Of a stretch of 52,550 nt of DNA, positions 7,449 to 17,533 are shown piece by piece. Within the stretch, counting starts at the first letter, position 1. Every line of letters starts with the position of its first letter. Below the pieces are notes generated by a model. It did no database searches. It saw only the letters and a program-made list of their open reading frames with translations, and was not told the DNA's origin. The position numbers and the translations under genes are program-made. The DNA is from Janthinobacterium rivuli (GTDB taxonomy: Bacteria > Pseudomonadota > Gammaproteobacteria > Burkholderiales > Burkholderiaceae_D): contig NZ_WFLJ01000028.1 in NCBI RefSeq assembly GCF_009208735.1, positions 1 to 52,550 on the forward strand. The letters run 5' to 3'.

Positions 7449-7919
7449 AAGTAACTCCCAACGTTGATAAGAGATTTTCTCTACTGCATCAATGCGACAA
7501 CTGCCAGACATGCTATTGCTAGAGGTAGACAACAATTCCAGGTGCGCTTTCTTGCGATAAATGCACTGCTGTTGGACTAGAGAATACGATTGCAGGTTCA
7601 CGTGGTCGGTGCGTTAGCGCACAAAGCATTGTTGTATATCAATGGTGTTGCAGATTCACGACAAAGACTTCGGTGTTGAAAAAAACTAATTCGCCTCGGG
7701 AAATTTTTGTCATCACGGCCACTTCCTGGCGCCGCGACCAGAGGCAATCGTACGACTTGTTACCGGCGTGCCACTGTATATTAGCAACAATGATGAGCTT
7801 GATAACAAATATTACATTGATGTTGTATTCCTGCCGCGTTCTGTTGCCATGCCGGGCTTCTCCCGGGCAACTATTGTGCGCCGCAGCCAGCTCCGCCACT
7901 TTTCATCAAGGAGTCACCC
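7449..7919. other. 471-base divergent intergenic region, no gene
   Basis: This AT-richer stretch separates the OmpA-type gene (minus) from the alpha-2-macroglobulin gene (plus) and must hold both promoters. Small hairpins are visible: GTGCG/CGCAC near 7605-7620 and CCGGG/CCCGG near 7854-7870. Short open frames on both strands here have poor ribosome sites and atypical composition, and I do not call them genes. I could not assign promoter boxes with confidence. Confidence 0.5.
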
Positions 7920-10900
7920 GTGCCTGATCACCCCCGTGTTGTTTCTTCCCCGCTGTTTGGCAAACTGGGTCGGCTAGGTCTGCTGCTGTCGCTGGGCCTG
8001 GCTATGCCGGCCTGGGCCGATAGCGGCGTGTCCCTGTTTTCCCCGAGCGGCACGGTCAAGGCCGTGCGCCAGGTGCGGGCCCAGTTCGCCACGCCGATGG
8101 TGCCGTTTGGCGACATGGGCTTGCCGGCGCCGTTCGCCATCGATTGCGGCAAGGCCGAGCCGGCCGTCGTGGCGGGCGCGGGCCGCTGGGCCGACGAGCG
8201 CAACTGGAACTATGATTTCGAGCGCGATTTGCCGGCCGGCGTGGCGTGCAGCTTTACCTTGAAGCCGGGCCTGAAGGACTTGGCGGGCCAGGCCTTGCAG
8301 GGCACTAGCGCTTACCGCTTTTCCACGGGCGGGCCGGCCATCATCGAGGCCGTACCGTATGACGGCCAGCCGTATATCGATGAAAACCAGATCTTCGTGC
8401 TGGGCCTGGACGCCGCGCCGAACGACGCCAGCGTGGCCGCCAACGCGTATTGCCGCGCCGATGGCATCAATGAAAAGATTCCCGTGCGCCTGCTCAAAGG
8501 CAAGGAACTGGAGCAGGTGCTGGCGCTGCGCAAGAATTTTGTTGACCGCTACCTGACCGTGTATTTCAAGAAGCGGGGCGTCATATGGAAAGTGGGCATG
8601 CCCGTTGCCAGCAAGGGCGCGCCGCCGCTGCCCGTCACCGTGCTGCAATGCAAGCGCAGCTTCCCCGCCAACGCCAAGGTGTCGCTCGTGTGGGGCGAGG
8701 GCATCGCCAGCGCCAGCGGCATCGCCACGGACAAGGCGCAAACGCTGCAATTCAAGACGCGCCCCGACTTCACGGCCAAGTTCAGCTGCGAGCGCAGCAA
8801 TCCGAAGGAGCAGTGCATTCCCTTCCTGCCCATGCGCGTGCAGTTTTCCGCCCCCGTGAGCGCGGCGCAGGTGCGCGCCATGACCTTGAAGGGCGGCGGC
8901 AAGACGTATGCGCCGACGATTGCAAAAGAGGAAGAAAAGGCGGAATTCCTGTATGGCGCCACCTTCAACGGTCCCTTCCCCGTGCAAGCCAGTTTCGTGC
9001 TGAGCCTGCCGCCGAAGCTGACGGACGATGCGGGTCGCGCCTTGCTCAACCGCGCGCGCTTTCCCATGACGGTGCGTACGGGCGAACAGCCGCCACTGCT
9101 GAAGTTCCCGGCCCCGTTCGGCATCATCGAAGCGAAGGGCGACGGCTTGTTGCCCGTGACGGTGCGCAATATCGAACCTGTGCTGTCGGGCAAGGAAGTC
9201 GCCAAAGAATCGGCCACCACCACGGCGCCGGCCGCCACGGGCGCCACCTTGCGCGTGCCCGACAATGACGACAAGTTCATCATCGAGTGGATGCAGCGCC
9301 TGGCCGGCAATGGCGACGGGGGCGAATACTGGCAGCCGTACGCCCAGTATGCGGGCAATATGAGCAAATCCGTACTGGCCGACGCGTCCGGCACGCGGCC
9401 CATCAAGCTGCCGCGCCCCGATGGCAGGAAAACCTTTGAAGTGATCGGCATCCCTTTGCCGAAGCCGGGCTTTTATGTGGTCGAGCTGGCCAGCCCCATC
9501 CTGGGCAAGGTGCTGTTGGGCAAACCGAGCACGGCCTACATCCGCACGGCCGCGCTGGTGACCAACCTGGCGGCCCATTTCAAGCATGGCGCGCAATCGT
9601 CGCTCGTGTGGGTGACGTCGCTCGACAAGGGCGCGCCTGTCGCGAAAGCGCAAGTGGCCGTGCGCGACTGCGCCGGCAAGCTGCTGTGGCAAGGCGCCAC
9701 GGGCGCGGATGGCGTGGCGCACATCCCCGGCGAGCTGGCCAATTCCAGCTGCAAGAACAATGGCCGCTACTTTATCAGTGCGCGCAGCGGCGGCGACATG
9801 ACGTTCACCCTGTCGGACTGGGTGGGCGGCATCGAAGCCTGGCGTTTCAATTTGCCCACGGACGACACGCGCGCCGACAACACCCTGCTGGCCACGGTAT
9901 TCGACCGCACCCTGCTGCGCGCCGGCGAAACCGTGCACATGAAGCATTTCATCCGCAAGCACACGGGCGAAGGCATGAGCCTGGTCGACAAGAACAACGG
10001 CCCCGGCAGCGCCACCTCCATAGTCATCACGCACCAGGGCAGCGACCAGAATTATCAGCTGCCCCTGCGCTGGTCCGCCGGCGGCACGGCGGAAAGCGAC
10101 TGGGTCATCCCCGCCGACGCCAAGCAGGGCGAGTACAGCGTGACGATGGCGGGCCGCCCGTCCGGCAGTTTCCGGGTCGAGGCGTTCCGCGTGCCCACCA
10201 TGAAAGCCGTGCTGCAGGGCCCGAAAGCGCCCGCCGTGCAGGCGAAGCAGTTGGCCCTCGATGCGCAAATCACGTATCTGGCCGGCGGTGCCGCGACGAA
10301 TGCGCCCGTCAAGCTGCGCACGGTACTGCAAGACAAGAGCGTGACGTTTGCCGACTATCCCGACTATAGCTTCAGCAATGGCGACGTGAAGGAAGGCCTG
10401 GTGAAGCAGGGCACGGGCTACGACGACGATGAAGGCGAGTGGCAGGACGAAGGCCATGGCGCGGGTGGTCCCGGCGCCGGCGCGACGGCCGCGCGCACGC
10501 AAAGCTTGACCTTGGACAAGGCGGGCGGCGCGCGCATCGTCATCGACCAGCTGCCGCAGCTGTCCACGCCGCGCGACCTGGTGGCGGAAATGGCGTTCCA
10601 GGATGCGAATGGCGAGACGGCCTCGGTGGCCACGCGCGTGCCGCTGTGGCCGTCCAACTATGTGATCGGCATCAAGCCCGACGCCTGGGCCTTGAGCAAG
10701 GATGCCTTCAAGTTCACGGTGGCCGTGCTGGGCACCAATGGCAAGCCGGTGGCGAACGCACCGGTCGCCGTGGATTTCTTCCAGCGCAACAGCTATTCGC
10801 ACCGACGGCGCCTGATCGGCGGCTTCTATGCGTATGAAAACAGCAGCGAAGTCGTCAAGCTGGGCCCGGCTTGCAATGGCAAGACGGACAACAAGGGCCT

Positions 10901-13682
10901 GTTGATGTGCGACGTGAAGGCGCCCGCCAGCGGCAATCTGATCCTGCGCGCGCGCACGCAGGATGCGTCCGGCAACGCGGCCGTCGCCAACCGCGACACC
11001 TGGGTGGCCGGCAGCGGCGACTGGTGGTTCAACGCCAGCGACAATGACCGCATCGACGTCTTGCCTGAAAAGAAACGCTACGAACCTGGCCAGGTAGCGA
11101 GCTTGCAGGTGCGCATGCCGTTCCGTTCAGGCATGGCCCTGATCACGGTCGAGCGCGAAGGCATCCTCGACACCTATGTGCGCCAGCTCAATGGCCGGGA
11201 ACCGGTGGTGAGTATCCCGGTCAAACCGAATTACGCGCCGAATGTGTATGTGTCCGTGTTTGTCGTGCGCGGGCGCGTCGATGGCGTGCAGCCGACGGCC
11301 CTGGTGGACCTGGGCAAGCCGGCCTACAAGATGGGCATCGCACCGCTGAACGTGGGCTGGCAGGCGCATGAGCTGAACGTCATGGTGGTGTCCGACAAGG
11401 AAGTGTACAAGACGCGTGACAAGGCGGAGGTGTCCGTGCGCGTGCGCCGCGCCGATGGCAAGCCGCTGCCGGCCGGCGCCGAAGTGGCGCTGGCGGCCGT
11501 CGACACGGGGCTGTTGGAATTGATGCCCAACGATAGCTGGAAATTGCTCGATACCATGATGGCGCAGCGCAGCCTGCAGGTGGAAACGGCGACGGCGCAG
11601 ATGCAGGTGATCGGCAAGCGCCATTTCGGCCGCAAGGCCTTCCCGGCCGGCGGTGGCGGCGGCAAGAGTGCCAGCCGCGAACTGTTCGACACCCTGCTGT
11701 TCTGGAAGGGCACCGTCAAGCTCGACGCCAAGGGCGAGGCGACGGTGCAAGTGCCGCTCAACGATTCCTTGACGGCCTTCCGCATCGTTGCGATTGCCAG
11801 CGCCGGCAAGGAATTGTTTGGCACGGGCAGCACGGATATCCGCAGCTCGCAAGACTTGATCTTGCTGTCGGGCTTGCCGACCCTCGTGCGCGAGGGCGAC
11901 CAGTTGCGCGCCGGCTTTACGGTACGCAACACCTCGGCCGCATCCTTGAGCGTGGACCTCAATGCCAGCGCGGCCGGCAAGGCCTTGCCGCGCCAGAGCC
12001 TGACGTTGGCGGCGGGCGAAGCGCGCGAAGTGGGCTGGGATTACCAGGTGCCGCTCGGTGCGCAACAGATTGTGTGGGAGATAGGCGCGAAGGCGGGCAA
12101 CCATAGCGATAAACTCAAAATCACGCAAAAGGTGGGCCAGGCCACGCCCGTGCGCACGTATCAAGCCACCTTGCAGCAGATCGACAAGCCCATCAATATG
12201 TCCGTGCAAATGCCGGCCGGCGCCTTGCCGGGCCGGGGCGGCCTGCAGACCAGCTTTGTTGCCAAGCTGGGCGGCGAGCTGCCCGGCGTGCGCGAGTATA
12301 TGGCGGCCTACCCCTACACCTGCTTCGAGCAAAACACGTCGAAAGCCATCGCCCTGCAAGACCAGGAGGCGTGGAACAAACTGGCCGCCAGCTTGCCCGC
12401 TTACCTGGACAGTGATGGCATGCTGAAATACTTCCCCATCATGGAGCAGGGCAGCGACAGCTTGACGGCCTATGTACTGTCGGCAACGAAAGAGGCGGGC
12501 TATGCGATTCCGGAACAGACGAAAAACCGCATGGAAGCAGCCTTGACGGCCTTCGTGCAGGGCAAGATCGTGCGCCGTTCCGCGCTGGCCACGACCGACC
12601 TGGCCGTGCGCAAGCTGGCCGCGCTGGAAGCGCTGTCGCGCTCCGGCAAGGTGCCGCCCGATGCGCTCGAGAGCATCAGCATCAGCCCGAACCTGTGGCC
12701 GACGTCCGCCGTCATCGACTGGAGCCTGTTGCTGCAACGCACGCCAAGCCTGGCGCGCCGCGATGCGCTGCAGGCCGAGGCGCAGCAGATTTTGCGCAGC
12801 CGTTTGAACTTCCAGGGCACGACCATGGGCTTTTCCACCGAGCGCAAGGATAACTGGTGGTGGCTGATGGTCTCGGGCGACGTCAACGCCAACCGTTTAT
12901 TGCTGGCCGTGCTGGACAATCCGGCGTGGAAGGATGATATCGGCCGCCTGGTGCGCGGCAGCATGGGCCGCCAGAAGAAGGGCCGCTGGGATACGACCGT
13001 GGCCAACGCCTGGGGCACCCTGGCCATCGCCAAGTTCTCGGCCAAGTTCGAGTCCACCCCCGTGACGGGCGCCAGCGCCGTCAAGCTGGGCGGCGATACG
13101 CAAGCGCTCGTGTGGAATGGCGCGGCGAAAGTCGGACCCGTGCTGCAAGCGTGGCCGAAAGGCACGGACACCCTGGGCCTGGCGCACAGCGGCACGGGCA
13201 AACCGTGGGCCACCGTGCAAAGTCTGGCGGCCATCCCGCTCAAGGCGCCCGTCTCCAGCGGCTACACGATCAAGAAAACCATCACGCCCGTGGAACAGCA
13301 GACGACAGGCCAGTGGTCGCGCGGCGACGTCTACCGCGTGCGCCTGGATTTATCGGCGCAGGCGGACATGAGCTGGGTGGTGGTCGACGATCCGATTCCC
13401 GCCAGCGCCACGGTGCTGGGCAATGGCCTGGGGCGCGATTCGCAGTTGCTGACGGCCGGCGAAAAATCCACTGGCTGGGTTTGGCCCACGTTCGAGGAAC
13501 GGGCGTTCGACGCTTTCCGCGCGTATTACGACTTCGTGCCGAAGGGTAACTGGAGCGTGGAATACACGGTGCGCTTGAACAACGCCGGGGATTTCAGCCT
13601 GCCGGCCACGCGCATCGAGGCCATGTATGCGCCCGAGATGTTCGGCGAGTCGCCGAACGCGAATGTGAAGGTGGGGCAGTGA
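7920..13682 (+). CDS. bacterial alpha-2-macroglobulin with thioester motif
   Basis: A 1920-residue exported protease inhibitor. It starts at GTG 7920, eight bases after AAGGAG. Residues 1-33 form a signal peptide ending in AWA; there is no lipobox, so it should be soluble in the periplasm rather than lipid-anchored like E. coli YfhM. Successive macroglobulin domains lead to the thioester motif CFEQ at C1468-Q1471 within YPYTCFEQNTSKA, in an alpha/alpha-toroid domain, then a C-terminal receptor-binding-like domain. A bait-region-like insert rich in Gly, Asp and Glu lies near residues 830-860. When cleaved by a foreign protease the thioester is exposed and traps it. The gene overlaps pbpC by four bases, the standard pairing in which trapping of invaders is linked to wall repair. 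Confidence 0.95.
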   Translation: MPDHPRVVSSPLFGKLGRLGLLLSLGLAMPAWADSGVSLFSPSGTVKAVRQVRAQFATPMVPFGDMGLPAPFAIDCGKAEPAVVAGAGRWADERNWNYDFERDLPAGVACSFTLKPGLKDLAGQALQGTSAYRFSTGGPAIIEAVPYDGQPYIDENQIFVLGLDAAPNDASVAANAYCRADGINEKIPVRLLKGKELEQVLALRKNFVDRYLTVYFKKRGVIWKVGMPVASKGAPPLPVTVLQCKRSFPANAKVSLVWGEGIASASGIATDKAQTLQFKTRPDFTAKFSCERSNPKEQCIPFLPMRVQFSAPVSAAQVRAMTLKGGGKTYAPTIAKEEEKAEFLYGATFNGPFPVQASFVLSLPPKLTDDAGRALLNRARFPMTVRTGEQPPLLKFPAPFGIIEAKGDGLLPVTVRNIEPVLSGKEVAKESATTTAPAATGATLRVPDNDDKFIIEWMQRLAGNGDGGEYWQPYAQYAGNMSKSVLADASGTRPIKLPRPDGRKTFEVIGIPLPKPGFYVVELASPILGKVLLGKPSTAYIRTAALVTNLAAHFKHGAQSSLVWVTSLDKGAPVAKAQVAVRDCAGKLLWQGATGADGVAHIPGELANSSCKNNGRYFISARSGGDMTFTLSDWVGGIEAWRFNLPTDDTRADNTLLATVFDRTLLRAGETVHMKHFIRKHTGEGMSLVDKNNGPGSATSIVITHQGSDQNYQLPLRWSAGGTAESDWVIPADAKQGEYSVTMAGRPSGSFRVEAFRVPTMKAVLQGPKAPAVQAKQLALDAQITYLAGGAATNAPVKLRTVLQDKSVTFADYPDYSFSNGDVKEGLVKQGTGYDDDEGEWQDEGHGAGGPGAGATAARTQSLTLDKAGGARIVIDQLPQLSTPRDLVAEMAFQDANGETASVATRVPLWPSNYVIGIKPDAWALSKDAFKFTVAVLGTNGKPVANAPVAVDFFQRNSYSHRRRLIGGFYAYENSSEVVKLGPACNGKTDNKGLLMCDVKAPASGNLILRARTQDASGNAAVANRDTWVAGSGDWWFNASDNDRIDVLPEKKRYEPGQVASLQVRMPFRSGMALITVEREGILDTYVRQLNGREPVVSIPVKPNYAPNVYVSVFVVRGRVDGVQPTALVDLGKPAYKMGIAPLNVGWQAHELNVMVVSDKEVYKTRDKAEVSVRVRRADGKPLPAGAEVALAAVDTGLLELMPNDSWKLLDTMMAQRSLQVETATAQMQVIGKRHFGRKAFPAGGGGGKSASRELFDTLLFWKGTVKLDAKGEATVQVPLNDSLTAFRIVAIASAGKELFGTGSTDIRSSQDLILLSGLPTLVREGDQLRAGFTVRNTSAASLSVDLNASAAGKALPRQSLTLAAGEAREVGWDYQVPLGAQQIVWEIGAKAGNHSDKLKITQKVGQATPVRTYQATLQQIDKPINMSVQMPAGALPGRGGLQTSFVAKLGGELPGVREYMAAYPYTCFEQNTSKAIALQDQEAWNKLAASLPAYLDSDGMLKYFPIMEQGSDSLTAYVLSATKEAGYAIPEQTKNRMEAALTAFVQGKIVRRSALATTDLAVRKLAALEALSRSGKVPPDALESISISPNLWPTSAVIDWSLLLQRTPSLARRDALQAEAQQILRSRLNFQGTTMGFSTERKDNWWWLMVSGDVNANRLLLAVLDNPAWKDDIGRLVRGSMGRQKKGRWDTTVANAWGTLAIAKFSAKFESTPVTGASAVKLGGDTQALVWNGAAKVGPVLQAWPKGTDTLGLAHSGTGKPWATVQSLAAIPLKAPVSSGYTIKKTITPVEQQTTGQWSRGDVYRVRLDLSAQADMSWVVVDDPIPASATVLGNGLGRDSQLLTAGEKSTGWVWPTFEERAFDAFRAYYDFVPKGNWSVEYTVRLNNAGDFSLPATRIEAMYAPEMFGESPNANVKVGQ

Positions 13683-15796
13683 GACGTCTGGCATTGATGA
13701 TGGGCTGCCTGCTGGCCGGCCCGGCTTCCGCGCAAGCGGTGCTGACGCCGGCCCAGGTGCAGGCCGCTTACCGCAGTTCGGAAGCGCAGCTGCTGGACCG
13801 CGGCGGCGCGCCGTTGCAATCCTTGCGCGTGGACATGAAAGTGCGGCGTCTGCCCTGGGTGCCGCTGGCCGACATTTCACCGGCCGTGCAGCAGGCCGTG
13901 CTGCTGGCGGAAGACCAGCGCTTCATGCGCCATGGCGGCGTGGATGTGTCCGCGCTGGCCACGGCCGCCTGGGACAATCTGTTTTCCAGGAAACCCCGGG
14001 GCGCGTCGACCATCACCATGCAGCTGGCGGGCCAGCTGGACGCGGACTTGCAGGCGTCTTCGGGCGGACGCAGCCTGCGACAGAAATGGGACCAGATGCG
14101 TGCCGCCCAGGCGATCGAGGATAGCTGGAGCAAGGCGCAGATTTTCGAAGCGTATCTGAACCTCGTGTCGTTCCGTGGCGAGCTGCAGGGCGTGGCGGCC
14201 GCCTCGTACAGTCTGTTCGGCAAGGCGCCGTCCGGGCTGAACCAGACGGATGGCATCATTTTGGCCAGCCTCGTGCGGGCGCCGAACGCGCCGCCGGCCA
14301 CCGTCACGCGCCGCGCCTGCGCGCTGGCGAAGGAATGGCGCATGGACAGCAGTTGCCAGCTGATCGGCCAGCGCGTGCAGACGGCCTTGCAGCGCAACGC
14401 CATGAATGCGGAGCTGGCGCCGGCGCCGCAAGTGGCGCAGCAACTGTTGAAACAGCCGGGCGCGCAAGTCGCCAGCACCCTGGATGGCGCCTTGCAGCGT
14501 TTCGCGCAGGACAATCTGCGCCAGCAACTGGCATCCTTGCGCGAGCGCAATGTCAACGATGGCGCCATCATCGTTTTAGATAACCGCAGCGGCGAGATTC
14601 TCGCCTATGTCGGCAATGCGGGCGGCAGCCACGTCGATGGCGTGGCGGCCCTGCGCCAGGCCGGTTCCACCTTGAAACCCTTCCTGTATGAACTGGCCAT
14701 CGAACGCCGGCTGATGACGGCCGCCTCCGTCATGGACGACTCGCCGCTCGACGTCGCCACGGCGTCGGGCATGTATGCGCCGCAAAACTACGACCGCAAT
14801 TTCAAGGGTTACGTCAGCGCCCGCACCAGCCTGGCCAGCTCGCTCAACATTCCCGCCGTGCGCACGGTGCTGCTGACGGGACAGGACGGCTTTTATAACC
14901 GCCTGAAGGAAGTGGGCCTGTCCAGCCTGACGGAAGCGGCCGAATACTATGGCCCTTCGCTGGCGCTGGGCTCGTCCGAGGTGACTCTGCTGGAACTGGC
15001 CAACGCCTATCGCGCGCTGGCCAATGGCGGGCTGTACAGCACGGCCAGCTTGCAGCCGGGACAGGCTGGCAAGGATAAACGTCGCGTGATGGAAGCGGGC
15101 GCCGCTTTCATCGTCGGCGACATCCTGGCCGACCGCGCCGCGCGCAGCATGACCTTTGGCTTGCGCAACGAACTGGGGACGAATTTCTGGAGCGCCGTCA
15201 AGACGGGCACGAGCAAGGACATGCGCGACAACTGGTGCATGGGCTATTCGGCGCGCTACACGGTGGGCGTGTGGGTCGGCAACTTCGACGGCAAGCCCAT
15301 GTGGGACGTGTCGGGTGTGACGGGCGCCGCGCCCGTGTGGCGCGACGTCATGGATTACCTGCACAAGAACGTGCCCAGCCATGCGCCGAAAGCGCCGCCC
15401 GGCGTGCTGCAGCAGATGGTGGCGTACCAGCCCGCGCTGGAAGCGCCGCGCCGCGAATGGTTTATCGCAGGCACGGAAAGCCCAGTCATCGCCGTGCTGG
15501 GCGACACGGTGAAGCCGGCCGCCATCGTGTATCCGGCCGAGGACAGCATCCTCGCCATCGACCCCGACATCCCGCCCGCCCTGCAGCGCGTGTTCTTCCA
15601 GGCCCAGGGCAGCCACGGCTTGCGCTGGGTGCTCGACGGCAAGGATCTGGGCGCGGCAAGCGAGAGCATCAGCTGGCGCCCCGTGCCGGGCAAGCACGCG
15701 CTGGCCCTTGTCGATGGCGCCGGCAAGAGGGTGGCGCAGGTGGCGTTCCAGGTGCGGGGCAATGCGTTGGCGCAGCTTGCCGCACAGGGAAAATAA
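13679..15796 (+). CDS. pbpC: penicillin-binding protein 1C
   Basis: A 705-residue bifunctional peptidoglycan synthase. A signal sequence or anchor (residues 1-19) precedes the GT51 glycosyltransferase domain with catalytic Glu78 in LLAEDQRFMRHGG and the motif RGASTITMQLAGQL. The transpeptidase domain has S330-T-L-K333 (SxxK), SLN in ASSLNIPAV (SxN) and K508-T-G-T-S512. A C-terminal beta-domain of about 90 residues (biPBP_C, from about 615) completes the PBP1C pattern. It starts at a GTG that overlaps the macroglobulin stop (GTGA), so the genes are translationally coupled. The products act together in the periplasm. The next gene is convergent and starts its stop codon directly after this one, without an obvious terminator. 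Confidence 0.95.
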   Translation: MRRLALMMGCLLAGPASAQAVLTPAQVQAAYRSSEAQLLDRGGAPLQSLRVDMKVRRLPWVPLADISPAVQQAVLLAEDQRFMRHGGVDVSALATAAWDNLFSRKPRGASTITMQLAGQLDADLQASSGGRSLRQKWDQMRAAQAIEDSWSKAQIFEAYLNLVSFRGELQGVAAASYSLFGKAPSGLNQTDGIILASLVRAPNAPPATVTRRACALAKEWRMDSSCQLIGQRVQTALQRNAMNAELAPAPQVAQQLLKQPGAQVASTLDGALQRFAQDNLRQQLASLRERNVNDGAIIVLDNRSGEILAYVGNAGGSHVDGVAALRQAGSTLKPFLYELAIERRLMTAASVMDDSPLDVATASGMYAPQNYDRNFKGYVSARTSLASSLNIPAVRTVLLTGQDGFYNRLKEVGLSSLTEAAEYYGPSLALGSSEVTLLELANAYRALANGGLYSTASLQPGQAGKDKRRVMEAGAAFIVGDILADRAARSMTFGLRNELGTNFWSAVKTGTSKDMRDNWCMGYSARYTVGVWVGNFDGKPMWDVSGVTGAAPVWRDVMDYLHKNVPSHAPKAPPGVLQQMVAYQPALEAPRREWFIAGTESPVIAVLGDTVKPAAIVYPAEDSILAIDPDIPPALQRVFFQAQGSHGLRWVLDGKDLGAASESISWRPVPGKHALALVDGAGKRVAQVAFQVRGNALAQLAAQGK

Positions 15797-17533
15797 TCAG
15801 TTCGATGGATAATTCGCCGGGTCGATGGCTGGCGTGACGTAATGCCGCAGCACATCGCCGCCGTGCGGGTGTTTTTGCGTGCGGCGTTTTTCGTCCGATG
15901 GCGGACTGACCAGCACGATAGTCGCTTCTTCCGCATTGCGCAGATTCACCACGGCGCTGACGCCGCCGTCGCGGTAGCTGCCCATCACGCCAATGGCCAT
16001 CTGTACGAACAGGGTGGCCGCGCCCGTGTTGCCCAGGCGCTGGTCCGTATCGATCCACTGCGCCATGTTGCCGCTGTCGAGTTCCGTGCCGCCATCTTCC
16101 GCATGTTTCAACAAGGTCTTGTGCAATGCAATCAGTTGCGCCTGATTGCCGCCCGTGGCGGCGACCAGGCGCGCCGGCGCGGCGGGACGTTCGCTTTCCG
16201 GCAGGCTGCGGAGAGCCTCCTGCCAGCCCGCCTGCAAGGCGTGTTCGCGCCGGTCGCGGCGCGTCAGCGGTTTGCCGTGTTCATCCGTCATCCTGACGAA
16301 CGTGGGCCGATGGATGAAGCCGAAGGTCGGCAGACGGTCCAGCTGTGCCAGCTGTTCCTTGTTGAAGGGCACAGGAAACCAGGGCGTGGGTTGCCAGTCT
16401 TTCGGTGGCTGATAAGTCTTGTGTTTGAGCCTGTCGACCATGCTGAAGCTGCCCGTGCCACGGATGTCGGGGCGCTGCGCGAATTGTGCGGCGACGGACA
16501 GCCATTCGGCGATTGAGGGCTGGCGCCGGGTGATGGCCGCCGGATCGGTTTCCAGACGTTCCTGCGGCACGGTACCCATCAAATCATAGTAGGCCAGGTA
16601 CAGGCGTCGCGCCACGCCATAGGTGTTGAGGTCATCGACGCTGTCCTCGGGCGGCGCATCGTCATATGCAAACTTCCGCACGGCGTCGATGCGATCGCGC
16701 CGGGCCAGCACGAACAGGGCCGAGGCGTCGGGCATTTCGGGAATGTAGCGGCCGTCATGTGTGAGCGGCGGAGAGTTGTCAGGACTGTACAGGTTGCGCG
16801 TTGGCATGCTGTCTTCGGAATTGAGCACGATGTAAGGCACGTCGGGATGGGCATCGAAAAAGGCGAATACCTCTTCCAGGATGCGGTCCGGATGTTCGCT
16901 CAGGCGGCGTGGACCACTGGCGAACAGATGCCAGTGCAGGCCGGACGACGCGGCGCCACCGGCCAGGCCTATGGCTGGCGAGTCGGGGCTGTCCAGCATG
17001 CGCGAATTGAAGATCGGTGGCTCAGCATTGAAAACAGGGACGCCGAAATACATGGGAGTATCCCTCGCCCCATTCTCCAGCGTGTCGCCGCCGCGGCCAC
17101 CTGCTATCCCAGCTCTTTGCATGGCGTCCCAGGTGTATTTTTCCTTGTCCTGTTCGCGAATGCTGGCATAGGCATTTCCCTTTTGTAGCGCCTCCCACAG
17201 TTTTCCCTGCCGGTATTTGTCCAGGGTGACGCCAAGACCGATGACTTCCAGCACATATTCCCGCTTGTCCTGTTCGGTGGGCGCCGCTTGCTGCACTTGC
17301 GGCTGTGCGACGGCCACAGGCTTGGACGCATGCAGCCAGCGAGAGCCGAGCAATGTGGCCGCGACGATGGGCGGGATCAGCAACAGCCATTGCAGGTGCC
17401 GCCATATTTTGCTGCTCATCGTGGACTCCTGTAAATAAGTAGGACTGATCAATACAAACCCAAGCAATAGCAGAGTCATCAATGCGAGGGCAACGCAGAA
17501 GGGAGAGAGCAAGTTTGGGAAAAAGTTTTTCAT
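15797..17533 (-). CDS. Tla3-like type VI lipase adaptor (DUF2875-type)
   Basis: A 578-residue protein lying downstream of a Tle3-like lipase gene. It resembles the DUF2875 family, whose characterised member Tla3 of Pseudomonas aeruginosa carries the Tle3 lipase to its VgrG. Two hydrophobic segments lie near the N-terminus (about residues 12-32 and 48-64), then a large soluble domain with DVPYIVLNSED and a C-terminal region with VVNLRNAEEATIVLVSPP. The first ATG (17533) overlaps the lipase stop as ATGA but has a weak ribosome site; an internal ATG at 17419 has a much better AGGAG and would remove the first hydrophobic segment. Family assignment is from memory of the operon and sequence style. 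Confidence 0.7.
   Translation of the reverse strand: MKNFFPNLLSPFCVALALMTLLLLGFVLISPTYLQESTMSSKIWRHLQWLLLIPPIVAATLLGSRWLHASKPVAVAQPQVQQAAPTEQDKREYVLEVIGLGVTLDKYRQGKLWEALQKGNAYASIREQDKEKYTWDAMQRAGIAGGRGGDTLENGARDTPMYFGVPVFNAEPPIFNSRMLDSPDSPAIGLAGGAASSGLHWHLFASGPRRLSEHPDRILEEVFAFFDAHPDVPYIVLNSEDSMPTRNLYSPDNSPPLTHDGRYIPEMPDASALFVLARRDRIDAVRKFAYDDAPPEDSVDDLNTYGVARRLYLAYYDLMGTVPQERLETDPAAITRRQPSIAEWLSVAAQFAQRPDIRGTGSFSMVDRLKHKTYQPPKDWQPTPWFPVPFNKEQLAQLDRLPTFGFIHRPTFVRMTDEHGKPLTRRDRREHALQAGWQEALRSLPESERPAAPARLVAATGGNQAQLIALHKTLLKHAEDGGTELDSGNMAQWIDTDQRLGNTGAATLFVQMAIGVMGSYRDGGVSAVVNLRNAEEATIVLVSPPSDEKRRTQKHPHGGDVLRHYVTPAIDPANYPSN

Noticed and set aside
7639..7927. Two short open frames, one per strand, in the gap before the macroglobulin gene
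   Set aside because: Composition unlike coding sequence, no good ribosome site, no domain; the region is better explained as divergent promoters.
7974..10802. A 942-codon open frame on the minus strand opposite the macroglobulin gene
   Set aside because: It mirrors the codon pattern of the plus-strand gene, is rich in His, Arg and Ala, and has no domain or ribosome site. High-GC genes often leave such antisense frames open.
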